A DNA stretch of 64,000 nt from Barnesiella propionica (lineage in GTDB: Bacteria > Bacteroidota > Bacteroidia > Bacteroidales > Barnesiellaceae), in the NCBI RefSeq assembly GCF_025567045.1, contig NZ_JAOQJK010000002.1, positions 248,001 through 312,000 of the forward strand, given 5' to 3'. Below the pieces are notes generated by a model. It was given only the letters and a program-made list of their open reading frames with translations. It made no database searches and was not told the origin of the DNA. How positions within the stretch are numbered: position 1 is the first letter of the stretch; each line of letters begins with the position of its first letter. Made by a program: the position numbers and the translations under genes. Below are positions 17,604-26,674 of the stretch, piece after piece.

Positions 17604-17634
17604 CGAAAGTAATACAAATTTTTGTATATTTCCA
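17604..17634 (-). promoter_or_regulatory. Putative serC promoter with palindromic operator
   Basis: On the minus strand a TACTTTCG -7-like element (complement of 17604-17611) abuts a perfect 7-2-7 palindrome, ATACAAA-TT-TTTGTAT, at 17612-17627. The palindrome fills the spacer, and the -33 position (near 17632-17634) reads TGG rather than TTG. A dimeric regulator could block this promoter; this is inference. Confidence 0.4.
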
Positions 17635-17682
17635 TTATAAGTCGTCAAATTGATTGTATATGTACATTTTCTTTTTCAAATG

Positions 17683-18957
17683 TTATTTAAATCGTTTTTT
17701 CCACAGACTTCCCATGAATTCTTTCAATCGGTTTTCGGCCGGAGAGTTTTGTGGTTCCCATATACTTTGTTCCTTTAGCATATCCGGTAGATACTGCTGT
17801 TCTACAAAATGGTTGGGATAGTCATGGGAGTATTTGTAATTCTGTCCGTAGTTCAGTTCTTTCATTAGAGAAGTAGGGGCATTGCGCAGATGTAGAGGAA
17901 CCGGAAGATTTCCGGTCTCTTTAACTATCCCCATTGCTTTATTGATTGCCATATAAGCCGAGTTGCTTTTAGGGCTGCTTGCCAGATAAATGGTAGCTTC
18001 TGCCAGAACAATACGTCCTTCCGGCCAACCTATATTTTGAAGGGCGTCGAAACAGGCATTTGCCATTAAAAGGGCATTCGGATTTGCCAGACCGATATCT
18101 TCGGCGGCCGATATAACCAGGCGACGGGCGATAAATGCAGGATCTTCTCCTCCCTCTACCATACGGGCCAGCCAGTATATGGCTGCATCGGGATCGCTCC
18201 CCCGGATAGATTTTATGAAGGCAGAGATGATATCGTAATGCATTTCTCCGTTTTTATCGTAAGCAGCAGGATTTTGTTGTAACCGTTCTGTTACGATGCT
18301 GTCGTTGATGATGATTTTTTCATTCTCTTCTGCCGAGCCTGTGACCAGATCAAGAATATTCAGTAGTTTACGGGCATCTCCTCCCGAATAGCGGAATAAG
18401 GCGTCTGTTTCTGTCACTTCTATATCCAGCGTTTTCAGATATTTATCTTCATGGATAGCCCGGCCGAGAAGTTGATGGAGATGATTAACTTCCAGTGATT
18501 TCAATACATATACCTGACAACGTGACAATAGGGGACGGATAACTTCGAAAGACGGGTTTTCCGTAGTAGCTCCGATAAGAGTTACAGTCCCGTTTTCCAC
18601 AGCCCCCAGTAGTGAATCTTGTTGTGATTTATTAAAACGGTGAATTTCGTCTATGAATAGGATGGGGCGGCCTTTACGGAACATGCCTCCTCCCTTACAG
18701 CGGTCTATTACTTCCCGTACGTCTTTTACACCCGAATGGATGGCACTAAGAGTAAAAAACGGGACTTCCAACTGGACAGAAATAATGTGTGCCAAAGTAG
18801 TTTTTCCGACCCCGGGAGGACCCCATAAAATAAAGGAGGAAATTTGTCCGGCATCTATCATGCGCCGTAATATGGCACCTTGGCCCACCAGATGCTCCTG
18901 ACCTATGTATTCATCAAGCGTAGACGGCCTTAATCTTTCGGCTAACGGCTGTTGCAT
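17683..18957 (-). CDS. rarA: Replication-associated recombination protein A (MgsA/RarA AAA+ ATPase)
   Basis: AAA+ ATPase related to clamp-loader subunits and to eukaryotic WRNIP1, acting at stalled replication forks. The start PLAERLRPSTLDEYIGQEHL is typical. Walker A GPPGVGKTT is near residue 46, Walker B ILFIDEIHRFNK near 100, sensor 1 GATTENPSFEV near 128 and sensor 2 YSGGDARKLLN near 200. The C-terminal MgsA tetramerisation domain (about 240-415) includes RRLVISAAEDIGLANP. The 424 residues are usual. It is transcribed toward serC but with a 138-base gap that contains a separate promoter. Confidence 0.95.
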   Translation of the reverse strand: MQQPLAERLRPSTLDEYIGQEHLVGQGAILRRMIDAGQISSFILWGPPGVGKTTLAHIISVQLEVPFFTLSAIHSGVKDVREVIDRCKGGGMFRKGRPILFIDEIHRFNKSQQDSLLGAVENGTVTLIGATTENPSFEVIRPLLSRCQVYVLKSLEVNHLHQLLGRAIHEDKYLKTLDIEVTETDALFRYSGGDARKLLNILDLVTGSAEENEKIIINDSIVTERLQQNPAAYDKNGEMHYDIISAFIKSIRGSDPDAAIYWLARMVEGGEDPAFIARRLVISAAEDIGLANPNALLMANACFDALQNIGWPEGRIVLAEATIYLASSPKSNSAYMAINKAMGIVKETGNLPVPLHLRNAPTSLMKELNYGQNYKYSHDYPNHFVEQQYLPDMLKEQSIWEPQNSPAENRLKEFMGSLWKKRFK

Positions 18958-19125
18958 ATCATCACCTTATTAGATTACAAAGATAATCAAAAAAAGATGA
19001 TATTATTTTCGTTATTTATTAAATAATATTTTTCTTGAAACCATATATTAAACCTTTATGATGGACAACTGTCTATAAAATAGTTTGCAAACAGAAATAT
19101 GAATTGAAAATTAAAAAATTGTATT

Positions 19126-19575
19126 ATGAAAAGGAATGTATTTTTATCCGCTTTAGTAGTAATAGCCGTTGCTTTTACTACTGCTTTTGCCCAGAACACA
19201 GGTACTTCTAAACAAAAGAGAGACCGTTCTTTTCCCAGTGAAAAATTGATAAAAGAACTGAATCTCTCCGATAAACAGGTAGCAGAAATGAAAGCTGCCG
19301 ATGAAAGTTTCAGGACGGAGATGAAGTCTATCCGGGAGTCCGATTCAGCTTATATGAAACAATCCCGTGAAAAAAAGATAAATGCCCGTGAAAGAAGACA
19401 GGAAGCTACTAAGAACATCATGTCTAAAGACCAGTATATAAAATATCTGGAAATGCAAACGAAGAATTCCCGTAAAATGATGAGAAAGGAAGATGGAAAT
19501 CGTGACCGTATGAATAAAATGGGGGCGGATATGCGTAAAGAATTTAAACGTCCTGTGATAAAAGCTAATAATTAG
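19126..19575 (+). CDS. DUF4890-type periplasmic protein
   Basis: 149-residue exported protein with a signal peptide (MKRNVFLSALVVIAVAFTTAFAQ). The rest is highly charged and helical, with KELNLSDKQVAEMKAADESF resembling the LTxxQ-type repeats of Spy/CpxP-like proteins, and a Lys/Arg/Met-rich tail. DUF4890 proteins are frequent in Bacteroidales; a chaperone-like periplasmic role is plausible from the resemblance but unproven. It is a single-gene unit divergent from rarA. Confidence 0.75.
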   Translation: MKRNVFLSALVVIAVAFTTAFAQNTGTSKQKRDRSFPSEKLIKELNLSDKQVAEMKAADESFRTEMKSIRESDSAYMKQSREKKINARERRQEATKNIMSKDQYIKYLEMQTKNSRKMMRKEDGNRDRMNKMGADMRKEFKRPVIKANN

Positions 19576-19625
19576 GAAGGAACTCTTTGTGCGATGCGCC
19601 GTGTTTGATATAACAAAAGATACCC

Positions 19626-19663
19626 GTCTCAAATTCCCCTCCTCGCGGAGTTAAATTTGAGGC
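19626..19663. terminator. Hairpin in convergent gap, possible terminator
   Basis: CTCAAATT (19628-19635) pairs with AATTTGAG (19654-19661), with an inner CTCC-TCGC-GGAG stem. It lacks a clear T run on either side. It sits between the convergent DUF4890 and GH13 genes. Confidence 0.4.
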
Positions 19664-19701
19664 GGATATCCACCTAAACACACACAACACAAAGGTTCTT
19701 T

Positions 19702-21549
19702 TTAATACTCCAGAATATATAGCGCTCTGGGAGCAAATGTCATCGTCGGCATGAAAGTTATCATTTCACCACTGATAATATCCCGGGCTGAGTTTACTCC
19801 TTTCAATACTTCATCATATCTGCTCATATCTATAACCTTTTTCTGGTCATTTCCGTTCATTATAACCAGCACATTTTTTCCATTAAATGAACGCCGGTAC
19901 AGATAAATGCCGTTATTAGGCATAAAATGTATCATCTCTCCTTTTGAAATGCATTCATTGCCTTTGCGCCAACGAAGTATTTTTTGTATAAAATCGAAAG
20001 CTTCATTTTGCATGGGGGTACGGTCCTTGGCGAGAAAATCATCAACTTTATCTCCGGGAAATCCTCCGGGAAAATCGAGTCGTATAAGTCCGTCGCTTTC
20101 TTTTTTCGTACCATGCATAAGAATCTCGGTTCCGTAATAAATCTGGGGTATTCCGCGAGTCGTAAGAAGAAATGCAATGGCTTGTTTAAAAAATCCCAGA
20201 TTTTCCGGCATACTCAGCAAGAACCGGTCCGTATCGTGATTATCCAGAAATGTCAGAACGTCCATCGGGTTACTGTACATAAAGTCCATGGCGATGCGGT
20301 CATACAGGATATTCAGTCCGCCGTTGGCATCTGTTTGCGATGTGAAAGCATACCTTGCTTTTTCCTGTAAAGGAAAGTCCATCACTGTTTTCAGGTTGGA
20401 GTTCCGTTTCGGGTCAAGTATCGTATTTCTTTGCCAATAGGCCGAGCCTGCTTCCGTCCCGTACCAACATTCTCCTACAATATTGAAATTCGGATATTCT
20501 TTTAATACTTCTGCGCACCAGTCGGCCATGGAGTCGAAAAATACATAGGGATGCGTATCCATGCGTATACCGTCTATCTTGGCATATTCTATCCACCAGA
20601 TACTGTTTTGAGTTAAATATTTCATCAGGTGCGGATTGTGCTGATTTAAGTCCGGCATACTTTCTACAAACCATCCGTCAACTACCATTTTTTTGTCATA
20701 TTTCGATACATAAGGGTCAAAATGAGGAGTGAGCCTGTAACTGGTTTGCCGGTAGCCGTCAGGGAAATTGAACCAGTCGTGTGTTGGACGATCCCTGAAC
20801 CATATATGCTGGTCCCCGCAATGATTGAAAATCATATCCATGACTACTTTCATTCCCCTTTTATGAGTTTCCTCGATAAGCTCCTTATATTGTTCGTTTG
20901 TTCCGAAGCGCGGGTCTACTTTATAATAGTTGGTCGTAGCATATCCGTGGTAAGAACCGCCGGGCATATCGTTTTCCAGTACGGGATTCAGCCAGATAGC
21001 GGTAACTCCCAGGTCCTGAATATAACCGAGATGATCATATATCCCTTTCAGGTCTCCTCCGTGGCGGTCGTTCGGGTTATTGCGGTTTACCGGAGCCGGG
21101 AATCTCATGGACGGTATGACATTCGTAGCAGGATCCCCATCGGCAAAACGGTCCGGCATAATAAGATACAGTACATCCGAGGCGTCAAAACCGGTATATG
21201 CAATGTCGGGTTGAGTTCTGGCTTTGAGCTCGTAACGAATCTTCTTCTTTTCTTTTCCTTTGGTAAAAGTCAGGTCGAACATACCTGGTTTTACATCAGG
21301 AGCTAATGTAAGATATATGAACAGATAATTCGGGCTCTCGAGTTTTACCGCTTTTTCCAATTGTACTCCCGGATAATTTACATTAACTTGTGTTCCTGCA
21401 ATATCCTGTCCGTAGACCATAATCTGTAATTCTTTGTTTTTCATACCGCTCCACCAGAAAGCGGGATGGACTTCCTGCACATTGATTTTAGCCCATAAAG
21501 GAACAATAGTAAAAATAATGAGGAGCGATCCGATGATTGTTTTCTTCAT
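19702..21549 (-). CDS. GH13 alpha-amylase/neopullulanase-like glycoside hydrolase (SusA-like)
   Basis: Exported enzyme of 615 residues that should cleave alpha-1,4-glucans or cyclodextrins. A signal peptide (MKKTIIGSLLIIFTIVPLWA) is followed by an N-terminal cyclomaltodextrinase-type beta domain (about 22-110), the GH13 barrel (about 125-520) and a C-terminal beta domain. Catalytic residues are visible as Asp in GIRMDTHPY (about 330), Glu in NIVGECWYG (about 358) and Asp in FLDNHDTDR (about 436). Length and layout match Bacteroides SusA. It follows a second glycosidase gene after 28 bases; no SusC/SusD genes are nearby. Confidence 0.9.
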   Translation of the reverse strand: MKKTIIGSLLIIFTIVPLWAKINVQEVHPAFWWSGMKNKELQIMVYGQDIAGTQVNVNYPGVQLEKAVKLESPNYLFIYLTLAPDVKPGMFDLTFTKGKEKKKIRYELKARTQPDIAYTGFDASDVLYLIMPDRFADGDPATNVIPSMRFPAPVNRNNPNDRHGGDLKGIYDHLGYIQDLGVTAIWLNPVLENDMPGGSYHGYATTNYYKVDPRFGTNEQYKELIEETHKRGMKVVMDMIFNHCGDQHIWFRDRPTHDWFNFPDGYRQTSYRLTPHFDPYVSKYDKKMVVDGWFVESMPDLNQHNPHLMKYLTQNSIWWIEYAKIDGIRMDTHPYVFFDSMADWCAEVLKEYPNFNIVGECWYGTEAGSAYWQRNTILDPKRNSNLKTVMDFPLQEKARYAFTSQTDANGGLNILYDRIAMDFMYSNPMDVLTFLDNHDTDRFLLSMPENLGFFKQAIAFLLTTRGIPQIYYGTEILMHGTKKESDGLIRLDFPGGFPGDKVDDFLAKDRTPMQNEAFDFIQKILRWRKGNECISKGEMIHFMPNNGIYLYRRSFNGKNVLVIMNGNDQKKVIDMSRYDEVLKGVNSARDIISGEMITFMPTMTFAPRALYILEY

Positions 21550-21577
21550 TTTGTTTTGTTTTTACTTTAATATAATT

Positions 21578-24277
21578 TTAATTCTTTCTGCGCAATCTTA
21601 TATAATCAATTAAAGCGCTGTTTACCTGTCCGTTCATATTTTCATTTATTTTAGGATCGAATTGTATTTCCAGTTGGTTCGTTCCTGAATTCAGGTGAAC
21701 TGTAACCGGATTGGAAAATCCCCAGTTGGACCACTCATCCTCTCCACGTTGAGGCATAACCAAAGGCCCAGCGAAGGAACCGTTTGCATATAGTGAACGG
21801 ATGGCACATTTGTTCTCTGTATTAACAGGGCCGCTTCCATTGGCATATCTTACATCGATATAATAATCCCCGCTTTTTTTCAGAGTTATTGGATAAGTCA
21901 ACCGGGTATGCTTTTCTTTGGTAATCTCGGTAAATCCTTTTCCGGAAAAACCTTTGATATCCGGATTCTTATCTTGTCCGTAATTTTCAGCTTCGATGAT
22001 GATTTCGTCATTATCAGGGACTAGCGTGACCGGATTCCCGGAAAATCCATACCATTGTCCGGGATTGATCGCTTCGATATACACGCGTGTAAATTCCGTG
22101 ATATCATCCAGAGGATATTGGCCGGAATTGATGAGACCTTTGAATTCTCCGTCTATGTTTACGGCATATTGGTTTTTTTCGTTATAATTTATGATTTCGG
22201 CACTGTTGTTGGCTTTATTATAGCGTAAGTCTGTAGTGGCAGGCATATATTCTACCGGTCGTACGTGCAGTGATTGTTGTGCTGCCGGTTCATCGTACAG
22301 TCTTATTTCTATCTGGTGTTTCCCTGTAAGGGTTGCAGGAACGAATGCATTTTTATATAATTTACCGTCCAGAGTGAAACGCTCTATATTATTTCCTGTT
22401 CCCTGTACCGTTATGTTTAGTTCTGCATTGCGGTAACGGAATGACTTTAGTTCCTTTTTTCCGGGAAGTGTAGCAGGAATGAACGGCATAAAATGTATAC
22501 CGTCTGTTTCGAACTGCATACCTAAATATAATCTGTAGACCAGTGATAATTGTCCGGCTATACTCCACAACATTTTGTCGGAATTTACGGCACTTCCCGT
22601 AAAGTCTCCAGTGGAGGCCACATAAAGTTCTTTATTAGTCGCAAATAACATGCCGGAGCGGTACATGGCTCCTATTCCATGCAATACACCGGTTTCGTTT
22701 TTAGCTTTAGCTGCTGCTAAGGTCCAGAACGATTGTACAAAAGGCCATACCGCGTTGTTGTGATAAGGCTTGATATCCGGAATTTGAGGAAATATACTCG
22801 TAGTTCCGAAAGCCGTAACGGGAACGTTCGATATAATCTGGCGTTGTTGTTCGGGATCTGCTATTTCGAAAAGAATACTTAATGATTCTCCCAGATTATC
22901 GGCCGAACGGGATAATATGGGATAAATGCCTCCGTAAAGATATTGACCATAATAGCCCCGGTCTTTCATCCAAAGATGCAGGTTGATGGCTGCACCTAAT
23001 TTTTCCGCGTTTTCCGCATATTTTTTTGTAATTTCTTTCGGGAATTTTAACTCGACCGACATTTTTTCCAGAATACGGTACATTTGATAGTGTACGGCAT
23101 TGGTTCCCAGACATAATGATTGATAAATGTCGACAGGCTGCATCCACCGGGGATAACTCTGTTCTCTCCAGTCAAGATAAGATTGTTCTCCTCTCATAAG
23201 CCCTGTACCGGGATCTTTGAGTATTTTTATATCTTCTTCGGCTGTACGGGAAATAATATCATACGCATAGGCCAGCCATTCCTTGTCTCCGGTATATTTG
23301 TATATTTCCCAAGCTGCAATACTCCATACTACCCGGTCGCTGGATACGGGCCATGCTCCTCCGGTTCCGGTGTCCTGGATAATGCGGCCGTCTTTTACTT
23401 TAGCTTTCAGGCTCATGATGGATACTTCAGGTTGGAGATATGCGAGGGCCAGATAAATAGAATAACTTATATCCCTAGTCCACACGCCGTCCCATGCAGC
23501 TCCGGCCCTGAATGTACCATCAGGTCTTATATTGGTTTTCAGTTCATCTATTGCCATATTATACATGGCATCGGCTACAGGTATGCCGGAATTAAATAGG
23601 GGATATTTCTTATCCGGTTCGGCAATATTCCAGCGGCTATATCTGCCGGATTCCTCATCACGGGTATTCATAATAAGGGTAAGTTCGTAAATGCCGTCTC
23701 CGTCATTGTCAGTCAGCTCTTTGTCCGAACGACTGTAGAGATTATCAAAATCCCAGGTCAAAGGTTCACTGTCTCCGGCAATATATACCCCTTTAAAATC
23801 GGTTTCATATATTGTATCTCCGGTAGATGTTGCATAAAATCCCTGTTTTTTGAATGCATCCAGCATGGGTCTCATATCGACTTTTACAGTCCATATAGTG
23901 TTAAGTGGTAGCATTTTTCCTTCGGCCGGTGTCTGATTGCTTTCTGCTGTGTCGCCGAACAAGATTACAGGGCTTTCGTATTTCCCGTCTACAGGTTTTA
24001 GTAATACTTTGTGTACCTTGTTTGCCGGCATTTCATTATCGCGGCTGTTTATACTGAAGCGGAACGAGATAACAGGTGAATATATTTTACGGACCGGACT
24101 TTGATAATCCGATATAATGTCGGTCGGGGAAAGAGCGAAAGATTTGAAATTTCCTTGCGTCACCCGGTTATCATAAACGGTATAAACGTCATTGCTGAAA
24201 ATCACGTGGTCTTGTTGTCGTGTATGACAGGCTGTAAACATAAGGATACAACATAGTATAGGAAGATTCGCTTTCAT
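21578..24277 (-). CDS. Six-hairpin (alpha/alpha)6-barrel glycosidase lipoprotein with C-terminal CBM-like domain
   Basis: Predicted surface or periplasmic lipoprotein. The start is set at the ATG at 24277, which gives MKANLPILCCILMFTACHT with lipobox Cys; an ATG nine codons upstream would only lengthen the signal. The N-terminal beta region (to about 225) precedes an alpha/alpha-barrel domain with WDGVWTRDISYS (about 262), GGAWPVSSDRVVWS (about 303) and DWREQSYPRWMQ (about 374), resembling glycogen-debranching and GH63-like six-hairpin enzymes. A beta-sandwich resembling CBM6/35 starts at IIIEAENYG. Substrate unknown; cotranscription with GH13 suggests alpha-glucans. Confidence 0.75.
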   Translation of the reverse strand: MKANLPILCCILMFTACHTRQQDHVIFSNDVYTVYDNRVTQGNFKSFALSPTDIISDYQSPVRKIYSPVISFRFSINSRDNEMPANKVHKVLLKPVDGKYESPVILFGDTAESNQTPAEGKMLPLNTIWTVKVDMRPMLDAFKKQGFYATSTGDTIYETDFKGVYIAGDSEPLTWDFDNLYSRSDKELTDNDGDGIYELTLIMNTRDEESGRYSRWNIAEPDKKYPLFNSGIPVADAMYNMAIDELKTNIRPDGTFRAGAAWDGVWTRDISYSIYLALAYLQPEVSIMSLKAKVKDGRIIQDTGTGGAWPVSSDRVVWSIAAWEIYKYTGDKEWLAYAYDIISRTAEEDIKILKDPGTGLMRGEQSYLDWREQSYPRWMQPVDIYQSLCLGTNAVHYQMYRILEKMSVELKFPKEITKKYAENAEKLGAAINLHLWMKDRGYYGQYLYGGIYPILSRSADNLGESLSILFEIADPEQQRQIISNVPVTAFGTTSIFPQIPDIKPYHNNAVWPFVQSFWTLAAAKAKNETGVLHGIGAMYRSGMLFATNKELYVASTGDFTGSAVNSDKMLWSIAGQLSLVYRLYLGMQFETDGIHFMPFIPATLPGKKELKSFRYRNAELNITVQGTGNNIERFTLDGKLYKNAFVPATLTGKHQIEIRLYDEPAAQQSLHVRPVEYMPATTDLRYNKANNSAEIINYNEKNQYAVNIDGEFKGLINSGQYPLDDITEFTRVYIEAINPGQWYGFSGNPVTLVPDNDEIIIEAENYGQDKNPDIKGFSGKGFTEITKEKHTRLTYPITLKKSGDYYIDVRYANGSGPVNTENKCAIRSLYANGSFAGPLVMPQRGEDEWSNWGFSNPVTVHLNSGTNQLEIQFDPKINENMNGQVNSALIDYIRLRRKN

Positions 24278-24403
24278 GTTAAAACATAATTTTATATTAT
24301 TCAAACAAATGCGTTAAGCGTTAGTTCATAAATTGCAAAGCGAGAATGTGGTTTACACTTTATTTTCGTATTTTTGTAAATTAAATAATTATAAAACCTA
24401 TTT

Positions 24404-26602
24404 ATGTCCTTTCCTAAACTGCTGTTTATTACTCCTCCGTTTACTCAGTTCAATACACCTTATCCGGCGACGGCATATCTGAAAGGATATTTCGGGACAT
24501 TGAATGTACCATGTTCGCAGGCCGATCTGAGCTTGGAGACCATTCTCAAATTATTTTCATCTGAAGTTTTGTCTGGAATATTTGAGAGGGCTGTTTCTTC
24601 AATGACGGTTCTTCCGGCTCATTTGAAACGTATGGTGCGTTTGCGGAAAGAATATGTGGATACTATTGATGTCGCTATCGCTTATTTGCAAGGGAAAGAA
24701 CAATCTTTGGCTCATATGATTTGTTCCGGTGATTTTTTACCAGAAAGTAGCCGTTCCGGTGATGAGGAAGATTTGGAATGGGCTTTCGGCACAATGGGGA
24801 TTCACGATAGAGCGCGTCATCTTATTACGCTTTATCTGGAAGATATTGCCGATTTTATTAGAGAGACTGTGGAACCGAATTTCGGTTTTACCAAATACGC
24901 CGAGCATTTGGGACGCTCCGCTTCATCGTTCGATGCTATACAGGCCGAGCTGGATAAACCTTCGACCTTGATTGACTCGTTGATGTATGAGTGCCTCGAA
25001 GCGGTTCTTGTACGTGAGCGGCCTGATTGGGTGATGATAACGGTTCCGTTTCCCGGAAATCTTTATAGTGCATTGCGATGCGGTAAGTTTATAAAACAAT
25101 ACAATCCGGATATCCAGATTGTGTTGGGAGGCGGTTTTCCATCTACCGAACTGAGAGAGCTTACTGATATCCGTATTTTTAATTATACTGATTATATCGT
25201 GTTGGATGACGGGGAGTTACCTTTAAGCCGTTTGATAGAATATGATGGTTCGGACGATAGTGTACTGGTTCGTACCTATTTATGCAGGAATGGAAAAGTT
25301 TTATATTTTAATGATTGCGATTTAGAGGATATACCTCAGAGTGAAAAAGGTACGCCCGATTATTCGGGGTTATTTTTGGATAAATACCTGTCCGTAATAG
25401 ATATGCTTAATCCGATGCATTCATTATGGAGCAATGGCAGATGGAACAAACTTACGTTAGCGCATGGATGTTACTGGGGAAAATGTGCTTTTTGTGACGG
25501 CTCGCTGGATTATATAGGGCGGTATCAGCCCGATAAAGCAGCGTGTATAGTGGACCGGATGGAGAAATTGATAGCAGATACCGGAGAGAGAGGATTTCAT
25601 TTTGTGGATGAGGCTGCTCCTCCTGTCTTATTGAAAGAACTGGCTATTGAAATATTGCGGCGCGGATTAAAAGTGGTATGGTGGGGCAATATCCGTTTCG
25701 AAAAGAGTTTTACCGCCGATTTATGCCGTTTGCTTCGGGAGTCCGGATGTATTGCTGTATCAGGTGGACTGGAAGTCGCTTCGGATCGTTTGCTGAAGTT
25801 AATTAATAAAGGTGTTTCGTTGGAGCAGGTTAGCCGGGTTACCGCACATTTTACAGAATCGGGTATTATGGTTCATGCTTATCTGATGTATGGATTTCCA
25901 ACAGAAACGGTTCAGGAAACGATAGATTCACTGGAAGTAGTGCGTCAGTTGTTTATGACAGGTTTGGTTCAGTCCGCTTTCTGGCACAGGTTTGCTCTTA
26001 CGGCTCATAGTCCCGTAGGAAAACACCCTGAAGAATATAATATACTAATCACAGAATCCCCGTTTTGCGGATTTGCCCGTAATGACTTGTCTTTTATAGA
26101 TAGGACGGGTACGGAGCATGAACTCTTCGGAGAGGGATTAAGATGTTCATTGTATAATTATATGAGAGGTACGGGATTTGATGTTCCGTTACAAAAGTGG
26201 TTTGATATTCCTGTTCCCCGTACCCAAATACCGCCCCGTTTGATAGAACGTTTTTTGGAAGGTGACGTGCAGGATGATTCCAAAAATGAAAACAAAAGAC
26301 TATTATGGATGTATCCTTATCCCGAGATACGATTGGTAGAACGTAAGAAAAAAGGAAAAGTCTTTCTTTCTTGCGAAATTTTGCTTATCGATAAAAAAGT
26401 AGAAGAACGATTCTATTTAGAGAAAGAGTGGGGTAAATGGCTGGAAAAAGAAATACCTCATTGGATGTTATCTGAAGATATACCTCATACATTCGGTGAT
26501 ATGAAGCGTAATTTTGAGTCTTTCTTCCCGAATGAATTTGAACGGTTTTTATCTACGCCATTGTGGAAAACGATCCGGAGGTCGTATCTTGTATTGATTT
26601 AA
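24404..26602 (+). CDS. B12-binding-domain radical SAM protein
   Basis: 732-residue cytosolic protein. After an unusual helical N-terminal part (1-200), a cobalamin-binding Rossmann-like domain (about 205-290) contains IVLGGGFPSTEL but no DxHxxG, as in many class B radical SAM enzymes. The radical SAM barrel follows, with the cluster motif HGCYWGKCAFCDG. Its cysteines 356, 361 and 364 are spaced CX4CX2C rather than the usual CX3CX2C. Downstream, GGLEVASDRLLKLINKG and YLMYGFPTET are typical barrel motifs. The substrate is unknown and the neighbours (glycosidases, gdhA) give no pathway clue. It is a single-gene unit with its own terminator. Confidence 0.85.
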   Translation: MSFPKLLFITPPFTQFNTPYPATAYLKGYFGTLNVPCSQADLSLETILKLFSSEVLSGIFERAVSSMTVLPAHLKRMVRLRKEYVDTIDVAIAYLQGKEQSLAHMICSGDFLPESSRSGDEEDLEWAFGTMGIHDRARHLITLYLEDIADFIRETVEPNFGFTKYAEHLGRSASSFDAIQAELDKPSTLIDSLMYECLEAVLVRERPDWVMITVPFPGNLYSALRCGKFIKQYNPDIQIVLGGGFPSTELRELTDIRIFNYTDYIVLDDGELPLSRLIEYDGSDDSVLVRTYLCRNGKVLYFNDCDLEDIPQSEKGTPDYSGLFLDKYLSVIDMLNPMHSLWSNGRWNKLTLAHGCYWGKCAFCDGSLDYIGRYQPDKAACIVDRMEKLIADTGERGFHFVDEAAPPVLLKELAIEILRRGLKVVWWGNIRFEKSFTADLCRLLRESGCIAVSGGLEVASDRLLKLINKGVSLEQVSRVTAHFTESGIMVHAYLMYGFPTETVQETIDSLEVVRQLFMTGLVQSAFWHRFALTAHSPVGKHPEEYNILITESPFCGFARNDLSFIDRTGTEHELFGEGLRCSLYNYMRGTGFDVPLQKWFDIPVPRTQIPPRLIERFLEGDVQDDSKNENKRLLWMYPYPEIRLVERKKKGKVFLSCEILLIDKKVEERFYLEKEWGKWLEKEIPHWMLSEDIPHTFGDMKRNFESFFPNEFERFLSTPLWKTIRRSYLVLI

Positions 26603-26616
26603 TTTTTATAAAGCAA

Positions 26617-26650
26617 GGGGGCTACATATTGCAGTATGTAACCCCCTTTA
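26617..26650. terminator. Bidirectional terminator between radical SAM gene and gdhA
   Basis: GGGGGCTACATA (26617-26628) pairs with TATGTAACCCCC (26635-26646), with one C/A mismatch and a six-base loop. T-rich sequence follows, and A-rich sequence precedes it for the opposite strand. The two genes converge here. Confidence 0.8.
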
Positions 26651-26674
26651 TAATTGTTATGAAGAATATTGTAA

